A DNA stretch of 64,000 bases from Knufia peltigerae (taxonomy: Eukaryota > Ascomycota > Eurotiomycetes > Chaetothyriales > Trichomeriaceae): contig JAPDRN010000121.1 in NCBI GenBank assembly GCA_030247855.1, positions 34,593 to 98,592 of the forward strand, given 5' to 3'. Below the pieces are notes generated by a model. It was not told the origin of the DNA. It searched no databases and worked only from the letters and a program-made list of their open reading frames with translations. Position 1 is the first letter of the stretch, and the number at the start of each line of letters is the position of its first letter. The position numbers and the translations under genes were made by a program. Of the stretch, positions 44,431 to 56,526 are shown piece after piece.

Positions 44431-44921
44431 GCTGAAGTTGTGGATTGGGGCTATCCCTCGAGACACAAGGATCTCGAAAGCCAGGTTGACGACTGACAGA
44501 CTGTTTAGTAATAAATATAGGGAAAAGTGACTGAAGGTAAAGGATGTCGATTGTGTTTAGGTGGAGGAATTGTCAGATGTTAGAAGAGGCTGCACATATG
44601 ACCTCGATACGATCTCGTCGCACTTGCATTCGTATCAAGGAAATTCGCCACAGGCAAGTGCTTCTGGAAATGGACGGAAGGCTCGATGAAATCCCTCGAC
44701 AATGTAATTCGTGCTGTAGACGCTTGTCATCGATAATTTATTGGGCACATATTAGTGCTGATAGCAAATCTATGGGTATCTGTGCATGGAAAACTATATC
44801 GAGAAGTTTGGGGAACGAAGCTGAACAATGACAGAAGTGTACAGGGTATCTCAATGATCGAAAAATCAGTCAGCTCGCTCGCTATGCTCGTATTGTTGGA
44901 AACAAGGCCTGCGTAGAAGTA
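44431..44921. other. Intergenic region
   Basis: Spacer between two minus-strand genes: promoter of the F-box gene and 3' end of the CSC1-like gene. No other feature. Confidence 0.5.
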
Positions 44922-47380
44922 TCAGACTTGATCCGATTGGGGACGACCATGGCCAGGCTTGCGGATCCACAGAGTCTCCAGGGGTTGGACCAAGTGTGGA
45001 TTAATATAACGGAGGCCAGTATTAGGATCTGTGTCGACAGTCCGGCCATAGTCGGTGTCTCTATCCCATGGAGTTTCTGAAGGCGTTGGAAGATCAAGGA
45101 AACTTTGTCGGTCAATGCTTCGGAGTGCAATGAACTTCATCAATGGGACATAGGTCCGCTGGAAATACACCGTAAACCAGATAGTGATGACTAGTATAGG
45201 TGCTAAAACCAACGAGGCAGTCAGTGCGCCTCGGAGCGCCAAAGTTGCAGTCATTGCAAGTTGAAAGAGTACCAGGCCGGTAATGATGCGATTGCATATC
45301 ATTGGCCACGCCTGGCCGGTCGAATGTTGCCGATGTTCCATTGCGTACAGCAGCTGGTACTTGTGAATGAAGCCACCGATGCAAAAATAAACCAGCCCGA
45401 ACAAGGTTATCAACCAGGAAGAAGGTAAAACGCTATAGACAATGCAAATGATGAATATCAACATCGTTTGTGGCAAGTAGAAACCATAACTGAAGATGGG
45501 CGGTCTGGCTAGTTCGGCGTAGTCGCGGGGGGTCTTTGCGCCGATAAGATAGAATGGATACAAGGCGACCGAGCCGACTTCTAGGAGCCTGAAAGGAAAA
45601 AGTCCTAGGCCTTGAAGGATGATCAGGTTGACATAGAATGGTGACAATTGTTCAAGGGCTTTGGCAACGGCGTATGCTATTCCCGCCGTGTCGCGCAAAA
45701 TGTCTCGCAGACCCTGCCAAAACTCGTAAAAGTTGGTGGCCGAACCCCAGATTGTGAAGACAATGAACAGGTTGAAGAAGGTGAAGAAGAAGTTCTTGGA
45801 GATGACTGATAACTCAACATCCCCTTGTGAGGTCATGCCTTGCTGATTGGATAGCCAATCGTACAGATATGGCACGGCCAAGGCAAGGAGAGAGAAAAGC
45901 AACGTCGGCAGACCAGTTTGGACCAGTGATCGTATAATCTCGTGCTCTTCCAAAGCCGCTGCAAGTCCAGGCAGTACTTTATCAATGACTTCAATACTGA
46001 GCAAACCAGCTAAGGGCGCAACAGCAGCGGCCCAGAAGATTGTGAGTAGTCCAATGAAGATCATGATAGCCCAGGACCGAATCATGCGGTGATTGCGGGA
46101 GAGATATGTGTTCTTCCAGACGACGTCTGCTGGGGGCGGAGCCGGGCTTGCAAGAAGCTGTCCAGGTTTTGGGTCCAGAATTGCCTGAATAGCCATCTGG
46201 CAAGCCGCGGTTGATTCCATAGTGACAAAAGCAAGCGGCGTTGGCTTGAAATCTGCCGTCCTCAACGCATGTATCCTTTCATCTAGCATGCGTAGCTTCT
46301 CCTCATAATGGTCGATTGAGTCGATCTTCTTCCTATACATGTTCAGTGGCCCATATCTCAGACTGACAGTCGGACGTGGTCGATCAGCGGGCATGACATG
46401 GGCATGCTCCATTTCGGACCTAGACAGCAGAGCACCATATTCTTCGGCATCACCTGAACGATCACGCTGTTGATGTCGAACCCGCGAATGCCGTAAAGAG
46501 TGGTGATGTCCAAGATATACTGTCCATGACTCCTCGAGTTTACGCAAACATCTCATTCTCCGAGACATAAGGTCATCCAAAGTCTGCCAGTTGCGACACA
46601 GCATGACACTGTCCACTTTGCCAATGCCTAAATCCTCAACGAAATACTTGATAGCGTCTTCTGAACGCATCTCCGATGGGATGCCTGACAAGCGGAGCGT
46701 TCTGTCGGTGATCGTAGCTTGTGTGCCTAGGTATGCTTGCCGGATGCGAATGATATTCTTCGTCTCTTGGATCAAAAGGTATATGGCGACAGAGCTGAAA
46801 AAGTAGACGAATACAGTATACATCCAGAGATAACTATTGTCCTTTTCAATGACACCCTTCTTGGGTTTCTTAGGGTCTATTTCAAACACCGAGTCGATCC
46901 CATTGTCCGGTTCGGTCCCATTAATCGGATTGGGGAAGAGTGGTTGACCCGTGAATTGGTAATTGACTGGGAGGATGACACTGAGGGAGAAAAAGAGCGT
47001 GACAGACAGGTATTTGATAGCATAGCGGAAGAAAGACAGAAAGGCGTAGGCATCAAGACCAGCCGAAGCGAGAACCTCTTCTTGAGAGATCTTGTACAGG
47101 ACAGGAATCCATCCAAACAGCGTCTTCGGCAAGTCCGGTAGACGAGAGGCAGCATCGGACTGCTTTTTGCGGGCATGATACAGACTGGTCCATTTCGGAC
47201 GGAGCACCTAAACATATTAGCATAAGAGAGCATTCAAAGAGGCCAATGGCATACACAGAAGGAGAGAAATGCGCTCAAGCCCAGGCCTACGGAAATGAAG
47301 ATCTGAACCTTGATGTTGCGCTGGTTGACGTCCTTGAATTGGTCATTCCAGGAAGCATCCTTCAGAGCATGCAGCGACAT
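44922..47380 (-). CDS. CSC1/OSCA-type calcium-permeable osmosensitive channel
   Basis: Exons 47380-47255 and 47207-44922 give 803 residues; the 47-nt intron joins the first helix (IFISVGLGLSAFLSFC) to VLRPKWTSLYHARKK. This N-terminus, with a helix followed by RP and a YxxR/K segment, is the hallmark of the Csc1/RSN1/Phm7 family. The cytosolic loop contains TITDRTLRLSGIPSEMRSEDAIKYFVEDLGIGKVDSVMLCRNW, an RNA-recognition-like fold. After FVTMESTAACQMAIQAI and VWKNTYLSRNHRMIRSW the conserved seven-helix DUF221 core follows (IEVIDKVLPGLAAAL, FFFTFFNLFIVFTIWGSATNFY, PPIFSYGFYLPQTMLIFIICIVYSVLPSSWLI, FGLVYFCIGGFIHKYQLLYAMEHRQHSTGQAWPMICNRII). Family role: mechanosensitive or osmosensitive cation channel in fungi, plants (OSCA) and animals (TMEM63). 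Channel activity here is inferred. Confidence 0.93.
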
Positions 47381-47730
47381 CACCGGGATCGACGAAGATG
47401 AGACGGGTAGTCTGCATTCAGGTAACGAGAGTGCGAAGGTAGACTGCGCTACACTGCGCAGATTGTCGAGTCGTATTAAGTAATCGAGGAAGACTCCGGG
47501 TGTCTCCCAATCGAGGTTAGGGTATTTTTGTCAAGCAACCAATCATATGGCCGGCGAATAATGCGCAGGAAAGAGCTTCAAAGCTTCTCAATTCCAACCC
47601 TCCAACACCACGCACATCGTCGTTTCTCACACTCTTTTGCCGCTTCACCACCGGGCATCACAACCCACTCCGCTCAATTGTACGACAAGTCCATCATCTG
47701 TTGAGGGCCGGCGCCTGACCAACAGACACG
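47381..47730. other. Divergent promoter region, CSC1 / cytochrome c1
   Basis: 350 bp shared upstream region between divergently transcribed genes, with CACCAC/CCTCCAAC C-rich stretches near the cytochrome c1 leader. Confidence 0.5.
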
Positions 47731-48881
47731 ATGCTGGCCACGTCGGCAATCCGCACTGCTCCATTGAGGACAGCTGCACGAACCGTCGTCCGCAGGACAA
47801 CCACTGTTAGTTGGCTACAATCTCCTTCAGAACACGAAGAAAGCGATTTCTCGAGATCAAATACTGACGGCAGATTTTAGCGTGCTGCGTCCTCGAGCTC
47901 TTCCGAAGCGTCTTCTTCGCCCTTCTACATCACAGCGGGTGCCTCGGCCGCAACAGCAGCTACAATCGGCTCCATCGCATGGTACTACCATCTTTTCGGT
48001 CAAGATGCCTATGCAATGACACCCGCCGAGGAAGGGTGAGCTCGAAATTTCGATTTTAATGGCTGTGGTGGCTAACAAGCTGGTTCAGACTACATCCGAC
48101 ACAATATCCATGGGAGCACGCAAAATGGAATAAAACCTTCGACCACGCAGCGTAAGTATTGGAATAGGGTTTCTGGGGAACATAGTCCCATATGTTGACT
48201 CTTTACAGTTTGCGAAGAGGATTCCAAGTCTATCAAGAAGTTTGCGCTGCTTGCCACTCGCTCAAGCGTATTCCCTATCGATCTCTGGTCGGCACGTTTA
48301 TGACCGTCGATGAAGCCAAGGCACTAGCTGAGGAGAATGAATACGACACGGAGCCCAATGATGAGGGTGAAATCGAGAAGCGACCGGGAAAACTGTCAGA
48401 CTATCTTCCATCACCTTACAAGAACGACGAAGCCGCACGTGCTGCCAACAATGGTGCTCTGCCTCCTGATCTATCTCTGATGGTCAAGGCCCGACATGGT
48501 GGCTGCAACTACATCTTCAGCTTGTTGACCGGTTATCCTGAGGAGCCGCCTGCCGGTGCCACCGTGCAGTCTGGATTGAACTTCAACCCATATTTCCCAG
48601 GTACTGGTATTGCCATGGCTCGTGTCTTGTATGATGGCCTTGTTGAATACCCAGACGGTACACCAGCCACTACCTCGCAGATGGCCAAAGATGTGGTTGA
48701 ATTCTTGAACTGGACTGCCGAACCCGAGATGGATGACCGCAAGAAGATGGGTGTCAAGGTTATGATCATCGGAGTTGCTCTGTTGGCACTGAGTGGATGG
48801 GTCAAACGATACAAGTGGTCACCAATCAAGACCCGAAAACTGGTCTACAACCCACCCATTCAAGGCCGCGTTAGACGGTAA
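47731..48881 (+). CDS. CYT1: Cytochrome c1, respiratory complex III
   Basis: Exons 47731-47805, 47881-48035, 48089-48151 and 48209-48881 give 321 residues. The first exon (MLATSAIRTAPLRTAARTVVRR) is an Arg-rich mitochondrial presequence. A hydrophobic sorting segment (ASAATAATIGSIAWYYHLFG) follows, as expected for the bipartite signal of this intermembrane-space protein. The heme c site is VCAACHSLK (CxxCH). Further landmarks are GLHPTQYPWEHAKWNKTFDHAALRRGFQVYQEV, ANNGALPPDLSLMVKARHGGCNYIFSLLTGY (with the PDLS region) and NPYFPGTGIAMARVLYDGLVEYPDGTPA, in which Met is the sixth heme ligand. The C-terminal membrane anchor is MGVKVMIIGVALLALSGWVKRYKWSPIKTRKLVYNPP. Carries electrons from the Rieske protein to cytochrome c. 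Three short introns all restore these motifs. Confidence 0.97.
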
Positions 48882-49200
48882 AAGAACGTAGAAGGAGAAA
48901 AAAAAGGCACGGAGATTTTTGTTTTGCAATGTGGTGATCACAGCCCGAGAGGAGGGCAGGATGGGTCGCTGTTTGTACCAATGAAGATATACAAATCCTG
49001 TTACAAAATCAAACGTACATATCGACGATTCTGGCCAGCAGCTTCTATCATCTCGTCAGTCATTAATGATCTCATCCTTTTAGATCCCAAGCCGTGTTAT
49101 TAGGGGTATCTTGAAACTCGTATGGAGGATGCAAGAACGAAACATCATCCCATCATCCCATCATCGTCCAATAAAAATATTGCTGATTGCGGGAAAAGCA
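48882..49200. other. Intergenic region between convergent genes
   Basis: Three-prime regions of cytochrome c1 and Rsa4; no other feature. Confidence 0.5.
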
Positions 49201-50839
49201 TCAGTGCTTCCACAACTTCACCACCTTGTCCTTTCCACCACTGGCCACGCACTTGCCATCCTGACTCCAGTCGAGGGCAAACACCTCGTCCTTGTGGCCT
49301 GGCAGGTCCTCTTTCAACTTGCCGGCTCGCACATCCCACACCTTGGCCGTAGTATCCTTGGACGCACTGGCGAGTAGTCTAGAATCGCTCGACCAAGCAA
49401 CCATGTACACGGCGCCAACATGGCCGCGTAGGGTGGTTATGAATTTCCCGTCTCTCGCATTCCACAACTTGACGCTGTTGTCAAAGGACGCCGATGCTAT
49501 GTACAACCCGTCCGGAGAGAATGATACATGCAGGACTTGTTTCTGATGCCCCAGTAGTCTGGCAATCGGCTTGACCGAGGCGTTGGAGTCACCCGGAATA
49601 GCAGAGGGGTCCCAGAGGAAGATGGTGTTATCGTCGGACGCGGAGAGAAGTTTCTCGACGAGTTTCCCTTCCTGGCGGGCGGCGTCTTCAAATCGGGTCT
49701 TGGCTTTCTTGATCTTCTCCTCCACGGTGTCGGGCACTTTGCCGGTGTGGTCGTGGTACGCCGTTTTCAGAACAAAGTCGGTGGACAGTGCCAGATGGTT
49801 GACCCAGTGTGTATGCGTGGAGAGTGTGTGCAAACAATTCCAGGTCTTGGAGTTCCAGATCTTGATAGTCTTGTCCTGCGACGACGTGAAGACGCGATTG
49901 AACCCACCCCAGCGTACGCACGTCACAGAGCCTTTGTGTCCGGAGAGTGTTTGTTCGACACGTCGAAGCGGCACATCCCAGATCCGAACAGTGCCGTCTT
50001 TCGAAGCAGACGCCAGACGAGGCTTGCCTGGGGTTTGGTTGTGGTATGGTTCCCAGGTCAGACTTGTGATCCATTTTGTATGCCCTTTCAGTGGGCCACC
50101 GAGGGCCTCTCCAGACTTTGGATCCCACAACCGCACGGTATTGTCCATGCTTCCTGTTGCGAGTATCTTGCCATCCGGCGACCACGACACTGCAAGAACC
50201 CAACTCGTATGTCCTTTTAAGGTATGCAAGGGCGTACCTGTGTCACAATCCCATATTCGAGCCGTATTGTCGCCGCTCCCTGTGGCCATTCTTGAAGATG
50301 TCTCGGGTGAGAACGCAGTTGCGAGGATCGCCTCTCCATGCCCTGATATTGAGGCCGAACATCGCGTCACTGCTCGTACTCGGAATACTGCCTGGGGGAT
50401 GAATTGGAGGATAATATTGTCTTCGGTGGTCTTGTAGCCTGGTTTGAGGACTGAGTGATATACATCATCCTGAACGTCAAGGAGATTCGATTCGTTGTCC
50501 GCAGGGGCTCGGTCGTTGCGGAAAAAAAACCGGTATGGTAGCCGTTCACTGGGATCCTACGAATAACATGTCAGAACCACACTGTCCGCAGTATATATTG
50601 TGTGAGACTCTTACATTCCCCTGGAGAGTGTTGAGTAACGTCTCCAGATTCTTCACGGTGGCATCTTTGACTGGCACTGCGACTACAGGCCCCGTTGACT
50701 TGCCTGTGCTCTGGTCGACGAAGTGTACTCTCACGCTGCCAAGGTGTTTTGGGATTGCAGCATCTTCAGCTGCCTTTTCTGCCTTCTCCACGGCTGCAAG
50801 CTTTTGGCGCTTGCTTGGAGGGGGCACAACGGTCGCCAT
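49201..50839 (-). CDS. RSA4: Rsa4/Notchless-type ribosome assembly WD40 protein
   Basis: Exons 50839-50615 and 50556-49201 give 526 residues. The N-terminal NLE/UBL domain (VRVHFVDQSTGKSTGPVVAVPVKDATVKNLETLLNTLQGN|DPSERLPYRFFF) spans the splice junction and ends in the RAVTRCSASISGHGEAILATAFSP motif. Eight WD40 repeats follow, with clear GH...WD signatures such as GDNTARIWDCDTG, MDNTVRLWD, KDGTVRIWD, QDKTIKIWN, DDNTIFLWD, FDNSVKLWN, KDTTAKVWD and GKDKVVKLWKH. Family knowledge: the UBL binds the MIDAS domain of Rea1 (Mdn1), whose ATPase removes Rsa4 from pre-60S particles in the nucleolus and nucleoplasm. The acidic MIDAS-binding Glu of the UBL cannot be assigned with certainty by eye. Confidence 0.96.
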
Positions 50840-51074
50840 AATAGTGGAACTGTTATAAGTTGTTGTTGAATAACCAATGCTGCAGACCTGAACAACCGAC
50901 TACAAAAAAATATGGACTTATGCCTCGCAGCCTGACAGCCTTGTGCGGGGAAGAAGGAGGTCGGCAGACCTTCCCAAAACACAATCACCGCAAGTACTTG
51001 TGCGCTTCAGCTTCATGCAATCTTCTAGAACTGCCTTGTTCCTTGCCATGCTATACTCGGTTCATCTATTCAAG

Positions 51075-54000
51075 ATGAGGGCGTCTCGAGCATTGTCAAC
51101 GACTTCTCGCCTCACTCGCAAAACCCAAGGTGGGTCAACTGGCGGCTCAAACACTAGACCACGATCCCGGCGTGCATCGACGTCAATGGGCCATGCAAAC
51201 TCTGAAATTGTATGTGCAGTCGCAGAATGTCGTGGTATTTCTCCCGTCGTTGGTCTTTCTTTTGTCGATATCTCTACCTGTGAAGCTGTTCTCTGTCAAT
51301 TTTCCGATACACAGACATATGCACGCACATGTCACAAAATCTCAGTCTACGGTCCTTCTGAAATTCTTTACATGCCAAATGCCGCGGACTCGAAACTTGT
51401 CTCTATCATATCTGAAAACCTTGACGTTGAAGAAAACGACATTTCTATGCACAATGTAGACAGAAAGCATTGGTCTGAAAGTGCTGGTCATGATTATATT
51501 GAATTTCTGGCTTGTCCAAATGATCTTGACGCCTTGAAAATCGCGCTTACAGGCAACAACTGTGCAACATGCTGTTTCTCGGCAGTATGTAATGACAACA
51601 ACAGAATTCCTACAGCTAAACTGACGTTACAGGCAATGAGATACACTGAGCACGCACTGCAGAAGATATTTGCTCGCAAGTCGTTACGCGTCAGGTTCGA
51701 AACTGCCGAGGGTTCTATGATGATTGATCCATCTACCATTGCCTCGCTCGAGCTCGTCCAGAACGCACAAAATGCAAAATCTCGGGAGTGCCTCCTTGGA
51801 TTATTAAACAATACATTGACTCCCATGGGCGCTCGTTTTCTGAGAGCCAACATTCTTCAACCTTCGACGGACGTCGAGAAAATCAACAAACGGCAAGACG
51901 CTATTGAGCAGTTGTCGAAACAAGAGCACACCCTATCTGCTCTTCGTGACGGTATTGACATCTTTGCACGCCCATGGACCTTACTAATACCCAATAGCCA
52001 TGAGGTCTTTCGTGGATAGTGATCGTATCCTTGCGGCCGTGAGAGTCAGGGCCCTCCGGCTATCGGATCTATGCTAATTTTGCCAGCTTGTGGTGATGCC
52101 CACGAAACCCGATTCCACCTATACGGAACAATCCGTGAACAATGTGCTCATGCTGAAAACCTTTGTTGACTCAATTGCGCCAATATGGCGAGCACTAGGC
52201 AACAGCAATTGCGAAGAACTATCGAATATCCACCAGGTTCGGGTTTCATGCCAGAAATTAAAAGCAATTACCTAAGACTATGTGAAGCTTTGCAGTTCGG
52301 AAAACTACGCAAAAGTTGAGAACATAATTTTGGAAACTATCGATGAGGATGTCCATTATTCAACAAAGCCAACAGACCTACGTAATCAACGAGTCTATGC
52401 CATACGCGTGAGCACACTGGTCTTTTTCTACGTTATGCTGCTGATCGAGGCTAGGCTGGTGTCGATTCCGTGCTAGACGTGGCTCGCCAAACGTACAAAG
52501 AAATCAATGAAGATGTCTACAGGATGGTCGAGGAGCTGAAAGGTAAGCTTGCATCTCCTATCCATCAGATAAAGTCAATCAACCATCACAGTCGCACACG
52601 AACTCCCTTCCTGTGATCTCAAATTCGACACAGCCCGCCAGTATTTCCTACGCATCAACTGCGACGACTCCTTCAGTCAAAACCTTCCCGAAATCTTGAT
52701 CAACATATTTCGCCGACCCAAGTATATAGAATGCCAGACTCTTGACCTTGTCAAAATGAACCAAAAGATGCGCAACGCTCACGCTGATATCATACACCTT
52801 GGCGATGGCGCTGTCCAACAACTCATCGGGACCGTCCGCTGTGAGATTCACCCGCTCTTTAAAATATCCGAAGCCATTGCACTTCTCGACATGCTCTCGT
52901 CTCTTGCTCAACTCAGCATCATAAACAACTACACTCGTCCGGAGATAACGGACACTCTCGGCCTCGAAGCCTGCCGTCATCCTTTGAGGGAGAAGATCCA
53001 GCTTGAACGTTTCGTCCCCAACCACGTGTACGCCACGCAGCAGACTCGCTTCCAGATCATCACAGGCTGCAACATGAGTGGAAAGAGCACATATATCCGC
53101 AGTATTGCACTGGCGGTCATCATGGCCCAGATGGGAAGCTTCGTCCCTGCAAGCTCCGCGAGTCTCCCCATCATACGGAACCTGTTCGCCCGTGCCTCGA
53201 CGGACGATAGCATAGAAGCCAACATTTCTTCCTTTTCGGGTGAAATGCGCGAAATGGCCTTCATCCTACGTACGATTTCCGAACAAAGCCTCGTCATCAT
53301 CGACGAGCTGGGCCGTGGCACGAGCACGACGGATGGATTGGCCATTGCGATCGCGATCGCCGAGGCCCTCGTCGAGTCCAAGGCGCTGGTGTGGTTTGTC
53401 ACGCATTTCCGTGATCTGCCTAGGATCCTGGCCGAGCGGGCAGGCGTGGTCAACCATCATCTCGCCGTGGACATTGGCGACGACCTGTCCAAGATGACGA
53501 TGAGGTACCAGATCTCCGATGGCTACGAGGAGAAAAAATTCTACGGCCTGGCCTTGGCCAAGGTGGTCGGTCTGCCCGAGCCGGTCCTCGACGTGGCCGA
53601 GAGCGTGTCGCGGTCGTTGAACGATCGGAACGACGCACAGAAACGGAACCCCAAGGCCGCGGCCGAGGCGAAACGGAGAAAGTTGCTGCTCAATCTGCGC
53701 GAACACCTGGTGCAGGCGAGAGACAGTTGCGCGACCGGTCAGACGGAGACGGCCGATCGCCGGGCGTGGTTGATGAGACTACAGGACGATTTCGCATTGG
53801 GAATGAGGGACATAGACATTGAGGCTGGAGAAGTAGTAGAAGGGGACGGAGACGGCGATACCGAAGCGACGCCGAGTGACGAACACACCGACACCGTCAC
53901 CGACACCGACACCCCGGGTCGCCGCGGCCGACACAAAGACGCAGGCATCATCACGCCCGGCGCATCGATGATGGAGGAGGGCGGAATGCAAAGCAACGGC

Positions 54001-54279
54001 AAACATCATGCGGAGACTCTCTCCGACACTCGTTCCTCCTCTTCTTCCTCTGTCGTCGAGGTCGTCGACAGGTCCGCCACCGTCCAAGGAATCAAGAGGG
54101 AAGATTTTGAGGAGCGGCACGAAGAAGAAGGAGTAGCAGTAGCAGCAGAAGAACATGACTCTGACACGACGACCCACGTCGATACTACGACGCACGGTAG
54201 TGATGACCACTACGCGGACGAGTACGATGACGACGACGACGACGAAGAAATGATGATGCTCGATCATGAGCCTTGGTGA
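51075..54279 (+). CDS. MSH4: MutS homolog 4 (meiotic crossover factor)
   Basis: Six exons: 51075-51951, 51998-52038, 52087-52236, 52288-52407, 52455-52542 and 52592-54279, giving 987 residues. Splice sites were chosen so the frame stays open and matches MSH4: DAMRSFVDSDRILAALVVMPTKPDST, then LRNQRVYAIRAGVDSVLDVARQTY. Domains: connector/core (about 40-540) and ATPase with Walker A GCNMSGKST (about 584-592), the FSGEMREMAFIL signature, Walker B LVIIDELGRGTST and WFVTHF. There is no N-terminal mismatch-recognition domain, as usual for MSH4. It acts with MSH5 as a clamp stabilising Holliday junctions in meiotic crossing-over. The last 120 or so residues form an acidic low-complexity tail (GDGDGDTE, TDTVTDTDT, DEYDDDDDDEEMMM). 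An in-frame ATG at 51015 would add 20 residues. The gene suggests meiosis or a recent sexual past. Confidence 0.93.
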
Positions 54280-54746
54280 AGTCACCGAGGGCCTAGGTGT
54301 TTACCCAGGTAATAATAACAGACGAATGTAGGGAGCCATGCATCGATGCAAATTTCAAGCACGAGGCCTGTAAAAGATTCACAAAAAAAAAGCCGCAACC
54401 ATGTTTGTCGAGTTACGGCAATTGTTTTGCTTTTATGGTCTCAATAGAAAAAGAAGGAGTTCCAAACTCACATGGATGGTGATTTTCTGGGATTACAAAA
54501 AAGATAATAGTACAGTAATCCGTAGTACGAATGAAATACGTGCACTAGAACATGTTTATATCATGACAATTCAATTTTCATGGTTGCCATTTTTAATCAT
54601 CATTCTGTCTCTTCGGGTTTCAATTTCCATGTCTGTTGTGCCCGCGAGGCTCTCTCGCTTCAGAATCAATGATCATCATCGTCATCTCCTCCCGGGGCCG
54701 TCCTCACACGACAAAGCATCGCCGAGAGAGGCCGAGAGAGTCTCAC
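54280..54746. other. Intergenic region between convergent genes
   Basis: Three-prime regions of MSH4 and Arpc1. A CCTAGGTGTTTACCCAGG imperfect inverted repeat occurs at about 54291-54309. No gene supported. Confidence 0.5.
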
Positions 54747-56006
54747 TCAGAGGGTCCAGATGACAAGTCTGCCGTCGACACCACTGGTGCTGAACTTCTT
54801 CACCCCGTCCGCCGAACCTTCAAACACCCTGACGGTGTTGATGGTGTTTTGGTGTGTCGTGTTGAGTCGAGTGTCGTCCTTGACCTTGCCCCTGAGGTCC
54901 ATCTGCTTGAACATGTGGAGGGCCGACTCTTCCCTCGCGCCGGCCCCCAGACTCGGACGGGTCTTTGCCTCGACGCCGCCGACCATCTCCCAACCGGCCT
55001 CGCTCCCCCGGAACCGGAAGGCCTCGCAGTCGTAACCGGCAGCGATGATCTCGGCCTCGCCGTTCCAGATGAGGCTCGTGAACGGCAGGGTCTGGGTCGG
55101 GATGCTCAGCATGGCGCGCGGCGGCGCGTCCGGCCCGCCGGGGTACACGACCGTGATGCTGCTGTCGTGGCCGGCGAAGGCGAGGGCGTCGCCGCCGGGC
55201 GAGAAGGACACGGCGTGGACCCAGCCGGCCGAGTCGTTGAGGTACTCGCCGCAGACGGTGTTGAAGGGGAGCCTCTCCCCCCAGGCGCTGGCCTCGGGGC
55301 GTTCGTCGACGCCCTTGACGAACCCGGAGAAGACGCGGGCGTGGGAGTCGGTCGAGCCCGCGGCGAGCAGGACGCTGTTCGGGTGCCACGCCAGGGTCGT
55401 CACCGTGCTCCGGATCGGCTTCTTCAGGTGCTTCGAGACCCACCAGTCGTTCTCCTCCTCAAAGTAGCACACGGCGATCAGGCGCGCCCCGGACCCGACG
55501 GCGAACTTCCTCTCCGAGGGGGACCAGCGCACGAACGTGGCCGCGCGGTTGATCCGGAGGAGGACGAGGGTCGGTTTCCACCCGGTGGGGGAAGGTTCCC
55601 ACACGTAGGCATTTCGATCTGTTTTTGGTCCAGGTTTTCGCGTCAGCCAGACCTTTTCCTTCTCCTAGAACCAACCCTCCCAGAAATGAAAATCAAAACA
55701 CACACACAAAAAAAAAGGTGTGGCAACCATGAAAAGATCCCGCAAGTTCAATCTTGTTCAAAGGCTCTCGTGCTCAAACTCACCTTGAGAACAAGTCACA
55801 ATCATGCCACTGTTGGGTGCGATGTCGACGCCCGTGACGGTCTTGTCGTGACCCTTGAGTTCGTCCTTCAACGTGAACCTCGACCCCGACTTTTGATAGA
55901 GTTCGACATTGTTTTCCTTGGCTATCGCGAGCGTCTGACGGTCCGAGGAGAAGGAGTGGTCGGCAATCGGGGCGTGGAAAAGGTGGTGAACTTCTGGTCC
56001 GGACAT
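54747..56006 (-). CDS. ARC40: Arp2/3 complex subunit ARPC1 (p41/Arc40)
   Basis: Exons 56006-55784 and 55618-54747 give 364 residues; the 165-nt intron separates IVTCSQ from DRNAYVWEPSP. WD40 propeller blades are visible: GHDKTVTGVDIAPNSGMIVTCSQDRNAYVWE, RAATFVRWSPSERKFAVGSGARLIAVCYFEEENDWWVSKHLKKPIRSTVTTLAWHPNSVLLAAGSTDSHARVFSG, GWVHAVSFSPGGDALAFAGHDSSITVV and INTVRVFEG...VKKFSTSGVDGRLVIWTL. The phrase ENDWWVSKHIKKPIRSTV is diagnostic for ARPC1. The protein anchors WASP and bridges Arp2/3 to mother filaments, acting in endocytic actin patches. The second exon is unusually GC-rich (many CGG/GCC codons) relative to neighbours, which gives a long spurious open frame in another reading frame. Confidence 0.96.
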
Positions 56007-56526
56007 TGCGAAACTTTGTTGAGAAGAGAAGAGAAGACAAGAGAAAAGTGGAAGCGCGATAGGAGTATAGCTCTCTACTATCGCAACTTGGGGTGGTGGA
56101 AAAACACAGGGAGAGGGTGGAGGAGGATTCTGATATCGGTGGTTCCGCAGCTGCGTATTTAAACGTTCGTGGTTGATGGTGGGAGGAGGACGAGGAGGAT
56201 GACGCGGAACCGGCTGATCCTCGGTGGGGGCCGCAGTTTCACGAGGCTGCGGTTCAGCCTTGTGTGAGTGTGTGTGTGAGGGGGGCCTTGTATTCGTCCA
56301 GGTAGAAGGTAAAAGACAAGCAAGGTGCATTGCATTAAAGGCAAAAGGGTCATAATGCATTCATAAAGTCGTTGATCGGTATCTTGATCTATCTGCTGCA
56401 AAACACAGTCCTCTGCATGTCAAAAAACAAAACCAAAGCGATTCTAAAGTCCAGGTGGTCACCAAAGCATAATGCAATTCCTACCATGTCCAACCATGTT
56501 ATCGAGTGTCACGAGTTCTCAGGGCT
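56007..56526. other. Intergenic region
   Basis: Promoter and leader of Arpc1 and 3' flank of the next gene. A (GT)n tract lies near 56260-56278. No gene supported. Confidence 0.5.

Noticed and set aside
54636..56162. Plus-strand open frame of 508 codons across the Arpc1 gene.
   Set aside because: Antisense to GC-rich Arpc1 exons; Arg/Gly/Pro-rich shadow with no domain, spanning an intron of the real gene.
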